Origin: Tyto alba
Lineage: Eukaryota > Chordata > Aves > Strigiformes > Tytonidae
Assembly: GCF_018691265.1 (NCBI RefSeq)
Contig: NW_024881278.1
Span: forward strand, 4,168,001-4,232,000
Reading direction: 5' to 3'
DNA length: 64,000 bases
In this document: piece after piece, positions 1-13,213 of the stretch
Layout: each line of letters starts with the position of its first letter
How positions within the stretch are numbered: position 1 is the stretch's first letter
Position numbers and translations under genes: made by a program
Notes under the pieces: model-generated
Databases searched by the model: none
What the model saw: the letters and a program-made list of their open reading frames with translations, nothing else
What the model was told of the DNA's origin: nothing

Positions 1-2631
1 GGTAAATCATAACAATTCCATTTCTTCAAGCTACTAAAACAAATTGAGCTTTATCTTCCAGGCCAATGGAAATATATTATACAGTGCTGTTGCAAAGTAA
101 AATGGCTTCAGTGGCTTTATGGAAAGGGGAAAGGTTCTCAGGCTTTCTGTTCCCAATCCAGTTTAATTTCAAGTCTTGTTCTCAGTTTCACTTTCAGAGT
201 GCCCTAAGAGAAAATGTAATTTAGACTAGAGCTGCATTCGCAAGTTAATGGCGCTGACTGTAATTCTTCAAAATGATGGATACTGGAATTTTCCCCTCTT
301 CACAGGAGGAATTACATTTCTCAATGTCACTAAAGGAAAAGAAACAAACATGCAGAAACAGCAACTGGCCTTCGAATCTTTGAAGATACATTTGTGTTTC
401 CAAAGCTGAAGTAATTTTCCTGCCAGAAATCATTGTGACCTAAAGTTAGAACTCCTGTATCTGTGCCCTTTGTACTGTGTTGACCTTGTTAAAGATGCAA
501 TTCTATGTATCATAGAAAAAAAATGGGAATTGTGGGGGAAGCAGATCATCAGGCAGGCTTGAATTTGTCTCTTGAGGTAATGGAAAATATTAGACACAAA
601 TCCTGGCTTCTGTTATCTGTCTCTCATATTTTGCATCTTGTGAGCTATCAGCAAATACTCGAACACAAATATTTATCGGTTTTGATTGGTTTTGCAGTAT
701 TGTATCTGTTTTTGTTTCATTTCACATCAGTTGATTTACTGCTGCTGTTTTGCTACACATTCACACCTATGTTATGCACATGAGGAGGTCCTTGCTGAAA
801 GGTGATATCTTCAAAACATTGTGATGGTAAGAAGTTGATGGTTTTGCCTGAAACAGGTGGGTGGAAGGATGATACAGAACCATTTTAATCTCTTTGTCCA
901 GTTGTACAAACACTAGTAGCAAGAAAGAAAGCCTAAGGGGGATCTGCTTTTCACAGACAATACAGGGAAGGTTATTTCATTTAGACTAATTGAACCACAG
1001 ACCCAAATTCTGCATCTCTGCAAAACTATCCATGTCCTCTGATGGAGGGAGATGGGGAAGGTAATTCTATCACTTTGATATTATTGGATGGACACAGTCC
1101 TCACACCTCAAGCTCAGCACCACCAAACACAACAAAGGTCAGAAACCCCTAAAAACATTGAAAGCAGCAGCTGTTATAACAGCAGCATGTCTCTCCTGGT
1201 TAATAAAAACAGGTGGAAACAGCAGTGTGTGCTGCTAATGGAACTACTCAGTGTCTCCTTCTAAGAAGGTGCACATCAAACTCACGGGTAAATATAAGGG
1301 TTTATCCACTTGGACAATCAGCACTGAACCCTGAGGGACTAAGTTTTTGCAACACATCATTCAGTGTTGACTGGATGAATGTTGTACCCAGAACTAGCTG
1401 TTAGAGTCTCCACCAGGTTATGTCTTTTTCAGATGACAGTTATCCATTCAGTGTTAATGAAAACATCATGCACAGAGATCATTTTATGTCACTGTACAGT
1501 GTCTTATGGCCATAGAGTCAAAACTTCCGTGCTTATGTTGCTGGACTTCACTGCAGCTTCATTGGAGTGAAGTAGAGGGTATTACTATTATGATATATTA
1601 GGGACAGTATCCCCAAGAATATGGACAGGAATATTAGCTGGAATAATATTAGTAGCTTCTCATGCTGCTTTAGTGCTGGTGTATCTAGTCTGAGGCATAT
1701 TTCAATATATTAAGGTATTGCAGTGTTGGATGGAGGTCTGATGGTGTTCATGTATTTCCCTTATGTGTGACTGCCGCGATGTGGAGGAGACAGAAGGGGT
1801 GAAATAATCAGGTGATTTTCCTGGGCAGTATCAGGCATTGGGTCTTGTCAATATTTGTGTCCTCTTGTCTTCTCAGGTGCTCCTCTCCAGAAATATTCCC
1901 TTACCAGTAGGTTTGTTCCCTTTAAACAAGCAGGGAATAATACCAGGAAAAAACATAATAAAAGGAAGGCTACTTCTTTCTTATTGTTTTGGGGAACATT
2001 TTTGTGCAAAGACTTTTAACATTTGTTTTTGCAGAGGGGTATTTACCTTGAAACACAAACAATTGACAAACAAGCTGGAGTCGGTTACTGGATAGTATCA
2101 AGACTGGTGATGCATTGACATTTGGCATCACGACTCCATTAATCAAACATATTTTGGAGGAAATTCTTCCTGGTTCATTCATCCACAAATAATTTACGCT
2201 GGGAACAGTGGGTCTAAACCTCTTTGGCAGACTGAAATCGAGGAGGATGATGAACAGCTCGCCTGGCTCCTGAGTGACCAGACACCCACTGTTTACCAGG
2301 GCTCTCATTTTTTTTCGGGCATGCAGTTAGTCTGTTGTGCCTGGAGGGAGCTCACAGTAGATATTTGTGAATGATAAAATAAAAAGGGGCTGAGGGCCCA
2401 GGGACTCAACAGAGGAGTTTAGGTGAAAGAAAGCATAGTTGTTAAACTTCCTGTGCCTGATATGTGGTTTGTCAATTAGGCAGCAGAAGCTGAGCTGGTT
2501 GTGTATTGACCTACAAGCATTAAACAACTGGCTGGGAGCCATATCCTGTGAAGACTGTACCGTCCTTTTGATTTGAAAAGCAGCACCACAGTTGTGGTTC
2601 CACTTAGGGTTTTTGAAACACAGGCTTTAAT
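1..2631. other. Non-coding stretch, no gene recognised
   Basis: This is AT-rich unique-looking DNA. All open frames are short; the longest is 112 codons on the minus strand at 1970-2308. They overlap one another on both strands and show no recognisable domain. No repeat family, tRNA-like fold or CpG-rich promoter was recognised. It could be intron or intergenic sequence. Confidence 0.6.
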
Positions 2632-2651
2632 AAAAAAAAAAAAAAAAAAAA

Positions 2652-2685
<34 letters not shown>

Positions 2686-2700
2686 AGAGAGAAAGAAAAG
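2632..2700. repeat. Poly-A tract followed by short GA repeat
   Basis: Fifty A residues run from 2632 to 2682, broken by a single T at 2653. They are followed by a short GA/GAAA-rich run to 2700. An AATAAA hexamer (2629-2634) abuts the tract, but that is too close to act as a poly(A) signal for a retrocopy tail. I recognise no source transcript upstream and no flanking duplication, so it is called a simple repeat. The open frames through it are low-complexity lysine or phenylalanine runs and are not genes. Confidence 0.9.
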
Positions 2701-4781
2701 TATCTTTCACCAGGTGCACTTTGACTATTTATTTGGAAAAAATAAAAAGAATTTTGCAAAGAAGTATCCATAGTTTTCCAAGGATTATTAACATGCATAG
2801 CCATGCCTGGCTTGACCATGCAGTATGCTCCTAGACAGAATGACAAAGCTGGAAAAATGAAGTCAAGGAAATATGAGCTGATTTATTTTTTATGCGTAAC
2901 AAGCTAAACCTTGATCCAGTGCATCTGTGTAGCAAAAGAATATTTATTCAGTTCCACCACTGAAAACACTGAGAAACACATGAGGTGAGTGTGAATTGTC
3001 TCAGCTGAACTCATGTATTCTCCAGACATAATTAAACACTGGCCCAATTTTTAATGTGGGCTACCTAATTGGTTGTCAGAAATTCCACATTTGGAAGTTC
3101 AGTTTGACCTTTAGTAACATAAAAGAAGCATTTAAGAGTCTCCAGTGAGTGTCAGTGTCTGAATGCAGATGCCTTATTTGAAAACTGTGCTCCTTTACAA
3201 TGATGCATTCCAGGAGGAGAAAGCCCTGATCCTGCAAAGAGTTTGGAGCAGGCTTCAGCTTGCTGCCACTGACACCAGCTTGCTGGAATCCACTCATTCC
3301 AGGGAATGGTACGCTAGTAAAGACAAGCACATGTGGAAGCAGTTGCAGAGTTCAGGTCTAAATGAGCATGAGATTTTTCTCCCATTTAATACACTCTAAA
3401 ATTGAGAATATACTTTAATTCCAAGGTGGATATTCAAAAATGAAAGAGAAAGTGCTCAGATAACCATCTTTCTTAAATGCCAGAGGATTTGTAGGGGAAA
3501 AATCAAATCAATTCCAGTGAGACTTTCAGTAAGTGGTAGAGCCTGTTAAAGCTAGTGTGACCAGGTTAAAAATGGGACTTTGATATACACACAGGGTCAT
3601 TTGTAATCCAGCGAGCCTAGAGGAGATAAATAGCACTGAAACCTGGCAAGATCATCTGTAGCTGACACCATCCACCTAGGAAAGAAGCAGGGGATGTAGA
3701 CAGGTATTCTTGCTCATAGCTATTGGAGAGGTCAGTAATCCCTAGAGAAGTGTCCTGAAGGAACACTTCTACAACAAGGAAATCTTAAAGCATCTGAAGC
3801 TGTTTGTTCAACAAGGCTTTATCTATGCCCCACGACCCGGAGAGACTCTTGCAGCTCCTGCTATCTCGGGCTTGACTCCTGTTGGGCACAGCAGGGTTAA
3901 AGCTAAGTGAAGCAGATAATCTGCACGCTGCAAACGCTGCTCCAGTAGAGAGGCTCGTATAGGCTGCAGCTCACATCAACTACCTTTGGGCACAGTCTGT
4001 GATACCCTTTGTAGTTTAAAAAATAGTCTTATTGCAACACCAGGAAATTAACTCCTAAAGGGAAATGGTTTGCTGACTACTTTTTAAATGCTGTGAGCTG
4101 CTTACAAGATTTAGGAATGATATGAGAATCTCCAGACTTAGTTTTGGTTTCTAATATTGCTTGGATCTGCATGTGCAGGTCCCCATTTACTATGACGTTA
4201 TGCTGAAACATGCAGACTGATGTTCTTGTTTCATATTGATTTGTTTGGTCAATTAAATTAATGTAAAAAACATAGCTTTATGTAAAAATGTCATCAGTAA
4301 AAGGCATTGCTCACTGAGGAGTGTTCCTCACTTGCCAACTACTACTTGGCAGGAATGAACAGGCAAGGTCATTAGTTTGGTACTTTCTGGAGAAAGTTGC
4401 AATAAACTTCATACAAACTGCAAAATCTAGGGGGATGCCAGACTACCAGCTTAGAGTCATTTTGTTTGCTGAGCCACAGGGGATGTTAAAAATCTGTAGA
4501 TAATTTCTCTACTTTAAACAAATGTTCTTACTGTGCATGGCTTGCACTTCACACAGGGCAGATGTCCATGAGAAAACTAGATGAAAACTGGACTGTCAGT
4601 CAATCAGCACTGAGTGTGCTTCTCTAACTTGAATTACATCCACAGTAGTTGCTAGTGCAACTGTATATATGTAAGACAGTTTGAATTGGCTGGTCTACAT
4701 GTGTAAAATACTCTAGCAAACAGGGAATTCCCCAGAAGAAGTATGATTTTCTTTGGGAGGAATTCTTTTTCTCATTGTAGC
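2701..4781. other. Non-coding stretch, no gene recognised
   Basis: This is AT-rich sequence without a frame longer than 84 codons. Nothing resembling a known repeat family, RNA gene or promoter was found. A GTGAGT donor-like site near 2985 lacks a convincing upstream acceptor. Confidence 0.55.
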
Positions 4782-4883
4782 TGTTTTGTTTTGTTGTTTT
4801 TTTTTTTTTTTTTTTTTTTTTTGTTGTTGTTTTTGTTTTTGTTTTTTTTTGTTGTTGTTGTTTTGTTTTGTTTTGTTTTTTTT
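4782..4883. repeat. T/G-rich simple repeat with a 26-T run
   Basis: The tract begins with TTTTG/TTG units, contains an uninterrupted run of 26 T (4797-4822), and continues with TTG and TTTTG units to 4883. Translated frames give only cysteine/phenylalanine or asparagine/lysine/glutamine runs. It is low-complexity sequence, possibly the degraded A-rich tail of an older minus-strand retroelement, but no element body is recognisable beside it. Confidence 0.9.
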
Positions 4884-7616
4884 AAAAAGTTTCACAGATA
4901 AAGAGATGGAAGGTCTTTGCAGACAGAAAAAATATTGCATAATTAATAATATGTGGATAGGATAATTCTAGTCATTTGATTGTGACCTATGGAATATACA
5001 GAGGAGCAATCTACAATCTTGTTATCTCTAGTGGTTCTTAAATCACAAGCTGATCCTTGCAATATTATGACCAAGGCTTCAAAAATAAAGACAGTTATAA
5101 ATTAAAATATTTTTAAGCAAAAATAACTTAGGGTACATGTTTCCAGGTTTTTCTCCATAATTCTGTGGACTAGAAGCTGAAAGAAAAGGAACACTGAAAT
5201 TCTCAAGATTCCAGGACCTGGGGCTTTCTTTTCTTTTTTTTTCTTTTTAGAAGAAGCCCACCCAGTATCAGAATAAGTAGCAAAAATCATGAGTGTGGCA
5301 ATCCTCTTGTCACACTGAATTTCCTGGACTTTTTTTCTTTTTTTTTTTAAACAGATGATGGCCCTGGTGAGAGGGTGAGACTGTGTACAAATGTTTGTGG
5401 TTTAGAGCCCAGTTTTCCAATGAGAAGTCCAGAATACACAGTACGTCACCTGTTTGTACTCCAGCTCCATGAGGCAACCAAGACAGAATTATACAGCGTT
5501 TCCAGATCATATCTCCCATGGGGCTTTAAAGCTGAGTTTTGGTCTCCGCAACACACAAAAATGTTTCCCCACATGAATTAAAATATTACTTCTTGGCTGT
5601 ACAGCATGCTACAGGCTTTATCCACTGGTGTTACACTTTTATACTGTTTTAACTATTCCCAAACTAAGGTGGGGAACATGGGTTTGCCAGTGTACTATTA
5701 GTCTGTCTTTGGCTAAGGGAGTATTTGCATTTCTTGCTATTACTGCTAAGAAGATTATTCACTGTTTATGTGAAGGAAATTTATAATGTATTGCAAGGTT
5801 GTAATATAGCTAACAAGAGACAGAGGGGATTTTGCCAAGTGGGGTTCTTCTACCTCTAATCTGATCCATTTTATGACTGACTTTGGGAGCAACAGAAATC
5901 AGGCCCAGTGTAGATGTTTTTATTTGATGTTATGTGAGTGTAGAGCCCAAATGAATACCTGGGCATGGCAAAAGAAGGATTTCTATTGTCTTCAGTAGCG
6001 TTGGAGGATATCCAGTGTATAGTACCAACAAAGACTTTAATAAAATTAGTCCTAATGTTGGCACATATCTCTTCCTCGGTGCCTTTCTCCTAGAGTTTAC
6101 TTCCAGTCTGTGAAGGGAAAACTTACCCTGTGAGAGTGAACAACTTTTTGACAGTACACAGATTCTCTGTGCTGATGGTCGGCAGGAGAATCAGCCGGCG
6201 TCAGACATCCCAATGGGCATGTTCCATCTGCCCCATGGTCATCCATATCGGGGCATCTATTGGCTCCTTTCCCACTTGTGCTCCCTTGGCCCTGCTCTGA
6301 AGACATACATGACATGTAGGCTGTGTGTTGGCTCCCAGGACATGGAGTAAGTCCAGCAAAGGTAGTCTTAAGCAATCCTTCTCCTGTGTCAGATTTCTGA
6401 ATACAAACACAGGAGCACAGAGCATGACTATTGCATACAGAAATTAAGAAGCTGGCAATTGGTAGCTCTGTTTTTTATTACAGTTTTTATCCACTTACAT
6501 ATTGTGTAGTTCCATTGATTATTATTACTTTTTTTAGTTTTTATAACTGTTTCTAGTTCTTTAGTGGCAAATGGTCTTTGTCCAGGTGGCTTTAAGCTCT
6601 CAAGTGATATTTGTATTAAAGACAAGTTGTGGTCATATTTTCAGACACATTGTGGTCATGTTTTAATTCAGGAATTAGGGCAAGAATAAGACCATTCTTC
6701 TCCCCTCTCTAGCTAGAAATGTTGGATAGAGGCATCTTTCTGATGTTGTTTCATGTTTGTTCATTTTGGTGTGGACAATGGACAGTGTCAATCATGCTGC
6801 CATGTCAATAGAGCAGAAAGACTAGACAAGGAAGGGAATTGATATGCATCCTTAGACTCAAGGGAGTATATACAGTGCAAATAAATGGAGAAGGCAGGCT
6901 ACTTGGAGCCACTGAGTGTTCCCTTTGTACATCAGATTGTGATTTTTGGCTTTTGAAGACAAGTAGGTGGGCAAAATAGAGCAAAGGAGAGTTTTTCCAC
7001 TAGCCAGCTCCAAGCTTGCTTTTGCCAAGAAAATAACTTTAAGTGCAAACGGAAATCCAATCATATACAACTGCATGTTGAATTTCAAGGGATGGAAATG
7101 TTGTGTGAGAGTCAGAGTCCATATTTGCTTTCTTGCTCTGTTTTTTTCCTGCTCTCTTGAAGAGGAGAATGGAATTTAGAGTGAGGAAAAGAGGGGAAGG
7201 AAAGAGCTGGCAGAACTGATAAAGCAAAACATATATTGCTACTACCTGACAATAATATGTACTTAACTGCCAACAAAGGGAATGCTAAATAAATATGGAG
7301 CTCTTACCAAATGCTCCTGGCTAGATTTGTTTTGGTTTTGCATTTTTTTCTGCACTCAGTGTTTTTGCTAATTATAAGCTAAGGCATCAAGAATATTTTA
7401 TTTTGTTGAAAGGATGTGTGGTTTTTTTGGGTGGTGGGAGTGAAGTAGCCAGGAGTACTACAGAGGTGAAGTGTCCTAAAGTAAAGGTTTTAAAACATTC
7501 CCTGTCCATCTAAGCAAACACCATGTGGTGTTGGGACTTATATATAGCTTTACCACTGAGGCCAGCTTTAGGGTGTTCTCTGAACATACCCTTATAGTTT
7601 CAGCAAGGTGGATTCA
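4884..7616. other. Non-coding stretch, no gene recognised
   Basis: Short T-rich patches occur near 5228-5248 and 5331-5349. No frame exceeds 92 codons, and the frames overlap in opposite strands. No known element or RNA gene was recognised. Confidence 0.55.
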
Positions 7617-7884
7617 GTTACACCAGGGTAAAGGTCCTTACTCTAATTTTATTCATTTTGCTGATATACCTTTACTGATTTTAAAACCTAAAGAAAGAAT
7701 GCTGTTATAAAAAAAAAAAAAAAAAAAAAAACAAACAAAAAACTAATGACCCTTTTACAAAACGTGTAGAGTCTGGACCTGTGTGAATATCTTTGTTGAA
7801 TACTTTTGTTACTATTGTTCTATGCTGTGGGCACACCTATTCTGGAGGCAGCTGCTATAACCTACAGGAGTTTACTGGTGTAAA
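7617..7884. repeat. Possible ancient palindromic repeat, split by a poly-A tract
   Basis: The segment is bounded by two imperfectly complementary motifs, gttacaccagggtaaa at 7617-7632 and tttactggtgtaaa at 7871-7884. They resemble the TTACACCAGTGTAA core that I associate with old palindromic repeats in amniote genomes. That family assignment is from memory. A run of 23 A followed by CAAACAAAA (7709-7740) lies between them and may be a later insertion or expansion. The alternative is two unrelated short matches. Confidence 0.3.
7709..7740. repeat. Poly-A tract
   Basis: Twenty-three consecutive A residues (7709-7731) are followed by a CAAACAAAA tail. No retrotransposed gene body is recognisable upstream. 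Confidence 0.9.
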
Positions 7885-10800
7885 TGTGAGGCACCAGATT
7901 TTCTGTCAGCCTCTTTTGGAACTTCAAATATTTGTTAGAGCAGAAAATGAAGGAGAAAGCCGTGACACTACTGATATTTCAGCAGATGTTTAAACCATAT
8001 GGAGCCTGAGGCAGCTGATGTGCCTTCACATCCTTTGTACAGTTTTCAAGGCTGAGACTGACACTGGATGCTCTGGGAACCTGAACTGGTCCTTTTCTCC
8101 CTACGTCCACCTGGGTTACCAGTTGCAAGTTCCTGAAAGGCTTGCCCGTACCAAAATAAATCAGTGTTAATGCACCTGGCTCATTCCACTGCAGCCAGAT
8201 AAATCACTATGAAAAGAGAACTTGAAACTACTTACATTAGTACAGACTTCTTGTAAAGTGCTGAGAGGCAAGGCCCAAAATCTTGTGCCTCTTTATTTTT
8301 ACTGGGAAACCCCTTCAAAGCCTTAATTTCTGAGACAAACTTATTCTATCAGGTTAATAATAATAATAGTACTAATAAAATCTATTTATGAATCCTTAGA
8401 GCTTACAGAGATCTTACCTATTGTCAGGAACCAAGGCAAAGTTCTCAATCTCATTATTTTAATTCCTGTTTTATTTGTGGGGAAGTGACTGCAAAAAAGT
8501 AACGTGGCTTCTCCAGTGAAGATGTGTGCTTTAGCATTACGTTCAGGAGTTGCTCAAATGAAAGGTTCTGGTGTGTTACTAGGCACAACTGTTCTTAGTA
8601 AACTCATTCATTCAAGATGCAAACTAATAAGCCTTTAATATCATCTGTTGATCAGAGACAAGTCAGCAAGTTCATTGAAGGTATTACCAGCTGAGGAAAT
8701 GTATGTTTGCTGCTGCTGAGTCAAAACAAAATGGAAAGTTTTTTCTTTATTGCCTTGGAAATATTCTCCAAACTGTGAAGTGGATCTTGTCTCAGACTGA
8801 TTTTTTGTCTCATATACCATATATGTGAAGAAAACGTTATACGTCACAGGTTGCAATTGTTATGGCTTAACAATTATCTGTACCAGTTTCAGCTGGAAGT
8901 TGGGGGAGAGGAATTAGGCATATCAGTTCAAGCGAGGGTTCATGGCATGTAGGAATCATAGTACTCTGAGAGTTAGAAGTGCTGACAGAAGGGTTTGGGT
9001 TTTGTTTTTTATGTTTTTACGTCCTCCCATGGACTTGCCATATAATTCTTTGAGGCTTCAGTACCACAAGAGTTGCAGAGCAATTCTGACAGAAACTCCT
9101 GATGAAATGCTTGCTGGCAGAAAATATTAATATTGTAGAACTAATTAAGTTTCTGTTATAACTGTGTATGTATAGATAATGATCTGCTGATGCTGAGTGT
9201 TAATCTATGGTTATAAAGCTAACTGAACCAGCTGAGCCACGATCCCTGTAGTCCAAGAATTCTTCTGTGGTCACAGAGACCAGTATCTCCAGAGAATATC
9301 TCAGGTAGTAGATGCTGTCTGTCTTCCTGCTGACTACAGTGGGATAGGATGCTCCAAAATTAAGCATCTCCTTTAAGTTCTAGCTGTAAATAGGGTGAAT
9401 ATGAAACTAGGGTTTTCCTTTTTCTCTCTCCTTTGCCCCCCTTTTTAATGTAAAAAATGTTTAAAACAATTTTAGAGTGTTTTTACAAATAGCAGCTAAA
9501 TTATAACAGTGCCTTCTTCTTTCTCCTGCTACTGTGAAGAATAACGCAATTTCTTTTTTTTTGCACGCTGGATATGAAGCTGAAATAAACATTAAGTTTA
9601 GAATAACTATGGCTGGAACATGTAAGAACAAAAGTCATGCTGGCCTTTGGGATTCAGGTTTGGAAAGAAAAAGTGATGACGCTAGTCACAGCCTTGGTGT
9701 TTCAGACAGAGCTGTGGTCTTTTAGGATCATTTTTGCTCAAATAATCTTTAACTAGCATGTTAACAGCAGTGGTATTTGTATTTTCCAGGTTAATTCTAC
9801 CTTTGGTCTGCTTCTCTCTACCTGTATGCTCAGGAAAAGACAGTCCTGCATCACTTCAGAATTGGCGAGTTTTCTTTGGAATAGAAAAAAACAAAAGCCT
9901 TAAGCTAAAAGCTCAAACCTAGCATGAATCTATACCAAACCAAATAAATGGCCCAAGACAAGTGTCCATTTGTAGCCTGATCTCTGTAAAGAATGGCAAA
10001 AGCGTGGGATATCTTACATATATCAATCAAGTCTGTTGTATCTAGCTAGGTTTTTATGTGATGCACCAGCTTCACGGTGTGTCGGTGCCTTTTCGATTCC
10101 CATAGATCTGCTTAAAGTTAAGGTTGGTGTTTAAAAAAAAAAAAGCAGATACTGACCTGTTGGCACACATTACAGTGTTTATTCTGTCAGTGTTTTGTCA
10201 GCATAAAAGATCCTCAAAACAGTAGGCCTGGAAATAGATGTTTCTTTCATCTCAGGAATGTCTAGGTGGTCTAACACCTAAACATTTGTTATCCATCATT
10301 GAAGACCACTGTATAAAAAGGTGAGTGTCCACAAAAATTAAGTATGGGAGCTTGCACATCCTTACATAAAAGTACACTCGTTTATACAATTTTTATTTTC
10401 CCTACATAGTTAATAGTAGTTCCCATATGTAACGTTTCATTGTTTGAACTGCTGGAAGTCCACTGAGACCTAGTCTTCAAGTTCAAAGTTAAAGGGCTAA
10501 AGCAGAGCTGGTACATTGTTGCTATCTTATGAGTATGAAAAGTATGAATACTTTTGGGAAGCACTTTAAAATTCCAGAAGTGGAGTAGTGGTGCTTTTTT
10601 TCAGGGTTCTCTTGTTATTCCTACCTTTCACCCCCTTAACTCCCCAAACTAAGTACCTAATAGAAATTAGATATTGAACCAGTTTATAGTTTTTAAAACT
10701 TCTGTAATCATGAAAATTGGGAAATGTTAGATATGTTTTTGTCAAATACATATGTTTGTAATGAAAAATTCTGCCAATTTTATATTTATGTATGTAGATA

Positions 10801-11340
10801 AATACATATAATGTGTTTGCATTGATAACAATGAATACAGGTACTTTTGGGACCTTGTTATCCTAGTTATGGGTATAGCAGACCAACTTCCGAGAGGCAA
10901 GTATGAAAATATAATTGCAGTAATAACCAGGGCTTATTATCACCCTGCTCTGCAGCATTAAGACATAGTGGAAGAAGCAATATGTATGTTTACAGACTGT
11001 GTAAGTAATACAGAAATATAATCTTGCCAAAGCTGAAAAATCTAAAGGGTTGGAAGTGATCTAAAGTGGGAATTAATAGGGTACGCTTTCCAAAAAGTCT
11101 GCTGAAGATTTTCTTGCATCGATTGTCATGACAATAGGTGGCACCCTTATGCTAATAAATATCATCTTGTTTAACTTCACTAAACTTCCCTAGACGTATT
11201 TACTGGAATTCCCTTAATCAAAATTATTGAAATTAAAAGCCAAAGCAACTCATCAAAGTAGAATATTCATTAGGGAAATAGGGGACATGACTGGAAAATA
11301 AAAACGTAAACTCCATTCTGACTGTTGAGTTTAACACATG
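7885..11340. other. Non-coding stretch with one SINE-like trace, no gene
   Basis: Apart from the SINE-like trace at 8345-8520, this is plain AT-rich DNA. The longest frame is about 76 codons. A short phrase at 8953-8960 recalls the CR1 minus-strand tail but is too short to call. Confidence 0.55.
8345..8520 (+). repeat. Possible MIR/CORE-SINE-like or related ancient SINE fragment
   Basis: The order of features follows an old SINE: a TAATAATAATAGTA lead, then a stretch resembling 'agcgctt...gatct...tacc', then tctcattattttaattcctg and ttatttgtggggaagtgact, ending in aagtaacgtggcttct. The last parts parallel the 'cattttacagatggggaaactg...aagtgacttgc' core of MIR-like SINEs. The match is strongly diverged and rests on recall, so the family is uncertain. 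Confidence 0.35.
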
Positions 11341-11384
11341 ACTCTACCAGTACTCTACCAGTACTCTACCAGTACTCTACCAAT
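11341..11384 (+). repeat. 11-bp tandem repeat, four copies
   Basis: The unit actctaccagt is repeated exactly at 11341, 11352 and 11363. A fourth copy at 11374-11384 differs by one base (actctaccaat). Arrays this short and uniform usually reflect recent slippage. The frame through it carries no known product. Confidence 0.95.
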
Positions 11385-11708
11385 ACTGTTCTGTTGAGGA
11401 ATTTGAGAGTTTTGAGTGTGGGAATGTATTGAGCGATGCACAGAAACAGTGAAAATGCATGCTTTATCGATGAAGATTTTTAATTCTTTGACATTACTCT
11501 TAAGTGCATGAGAAACAAAATGTGTCCTATTTGCCCTATTACACACACTTGAGTGCATGGGACATTCAGACAATCTGAAACACATACCTGTGCAAAATCA
11601 GAAAGGAAATTTTATAAGAATGGGCTTCTCTCAGTAGAGTTTTTGTCACTCTTACAACCAAAGTGAACCAAGACCGAGGGATAAAAAAAAATGTTAACCA
11701 AACTTTGT

Positions 11709-11738
11709 CAAGCCACAAGCAGTTTGGCTTGTGGTTTG
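11709..11738. other. Inverted repeat, 12-bp stem with 6-nt loop
   Basis: The arm caagccacaagc (11709-11720) faces gcttgtggtttg (11727-11738) across the loop agtttg. Eleven of twelve positions are complementary and the twelfth can form a G-U pair in RNA. The stem is too short for a canonical miRNA precursor. No function is claimed. Confidence 0.75.
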
Positions 11739-12754
11739 GATAAATGTTCAGGTCACTTTTTACTGTACCCTGAACAGACCTTATTCACTGCTCTTCTGCT
11801 GAGTCTGAAAGGATATTAAGAAGAGGCAGAAGAGAGAACATTAAAAGTGCCTAAATGCACTGTAGAACGATGAAAGGACACCACATATTGGGAAGTGTGA
11901 AAAGACATCTGCTTTTACTGTATAGTGATTTTGCTGATATAATTGGGTATAAGAAGAGAAGTTTTGCTAAGCATAAATTTTATGCATTTTTTTATTTTCA
12001 TTAAAATAGTTTAAAGATCTGATGTAATCCTGAGGACATAAATTGTCTTAGGCCTGCAGGTGGCCCATAAAATTTGCAAAGCCTCGACCATTTATAATCT
12101 GGAATTGGATCTGAAAAAGCTTCAGAATTCATTGAACTTTGCTAGTCTTGGCAATGTCTCTGTTAGGCTTTTGCTGGCATTTTGTTTCATCCTTACATCG
12201 CAAAAGTAACATCTTATGGTAGTAGTGCAAAACTGATGGGGAAAGAGAATTTTGAAGGAATTGATGGAGCTAATAAAGTTCCATTCTGATTTATGAGATG
12301 ACTTAACACAGCTGTTCTCTTAGCTAAACTTTTGCTGAAGTAGCTATGCTGTTGTAGAGAAAATTAAAATTTCCATTGTTTCATGAAATGTTATTTATTT
12401 GGACCTCTCTTCATTTCCCTTTCATGATCTCATGATGATTTTTGAAAAGTTTTTTACAAAGCAGTGTAATACCTGGACAAATTGTATTCATGAGGATGAA
12501 CGTTGTCTCCAGGCTTTAGTGCCAGAATGGAATTGTTGATTTCTGCTTAGCATTTAGTCCTCAGCAGCAACAGATCTGGTTTTAGATAGATGGTCACAGA
12601 GCCAATAAGACCAAGAGACTATCGCAGGTCAGTTAAGTCTATCACATTGCACTTAAATGACATTAAATGAAGAGGCTTTATCAAATCCTTTCATATGCTC
12701 ATCTTGGACTGGCAAATATCCTCTTGCCACTCTTAAGTGTTTCTATTCCTTGAA

Positions 12755-12805
12755 TTTTACAGGTGGGAAAACTCAAGGGTAGAAAATGAAGTATCTTGTA
12801 ACACT
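12755..12805 (+). repeat. Possible MIR-like SINE core fragment
   Basis: The run ttttacaggtgggaaaactc, followed by gggtagaaaatgaagtatcttg, parallels the MIR/CORE-SINE core 'tttacagatgggaaactgaggc...gaagtgacttg'. It is short and diverged, and the assignment is from memory. Confidence 0.4.
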
Positions 12806-13175
12806 GTCATATTTTGCAACTTTCTAAGAAAATACAAATCCTAAGCCTGATTGCTTGATGTTTTAAAAAAAAAAATATTATTTTTTTTTTTACCTGCAAA
12901 TTCTGTTTGTTATAGCATAAAAACACCTTAAGTAGCTGTATCCGTCCCCAAATTTCATGTGTGTGACTGCTCATCCTTTTGAAAAGATACATGTTTCTGG
13001 ATAGAAATACTTGCAATACATTTTGGGGCCTTTGGGATTATGGTTTTTAAATAACCTTTTCAGTATCAGTGAGAAAGAAGGTAGAACTCCTAGATGCAAG
13101 AGCTGTGCTGATAGTACTCCAACCTGTTGGGAGACCTGTGCCACGCCTTTGCCAGCAGTAAAGAAAAATTTCTTT

Positions 13176-13177
<2 letters not shown>

Positions 13178-13209
<32 letters not shown>
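13178..13209. repeat. Poly-T tract of 32 bases
   Basis: There are 32 uninterrupted T residues preceded by a pyrimidine-rich lead (13171-13177). The tract could be the tail of a minus-strand retroelement, but no element body was recognised to its right. Open frames through it are poly-phenylalanine or poly-lysine artefacts. Confidence 0.95.

Positions 13210-13213
<4 letters not shown>

Larger units (their letters stand above)
11385..13177. other. Non-coding stretch with hairpin and SINE-like trace
   Basis: No frame exceeds about 70 codons. Inside it lie an inverted repeat at 11709-11738 and a SINE-like core at 12755-12805. Short A and T runs occur at about 12863-12891. Confidence 0.55.

Noticed and set aside
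2629..2700. AATAAA plus long A run, considered as the end of a processed pseudogene
   Set aside because: The hexamer touches the A run instead of lying 10-30 nt before it. No upstream coding-like sequence or flanking duplication was found.
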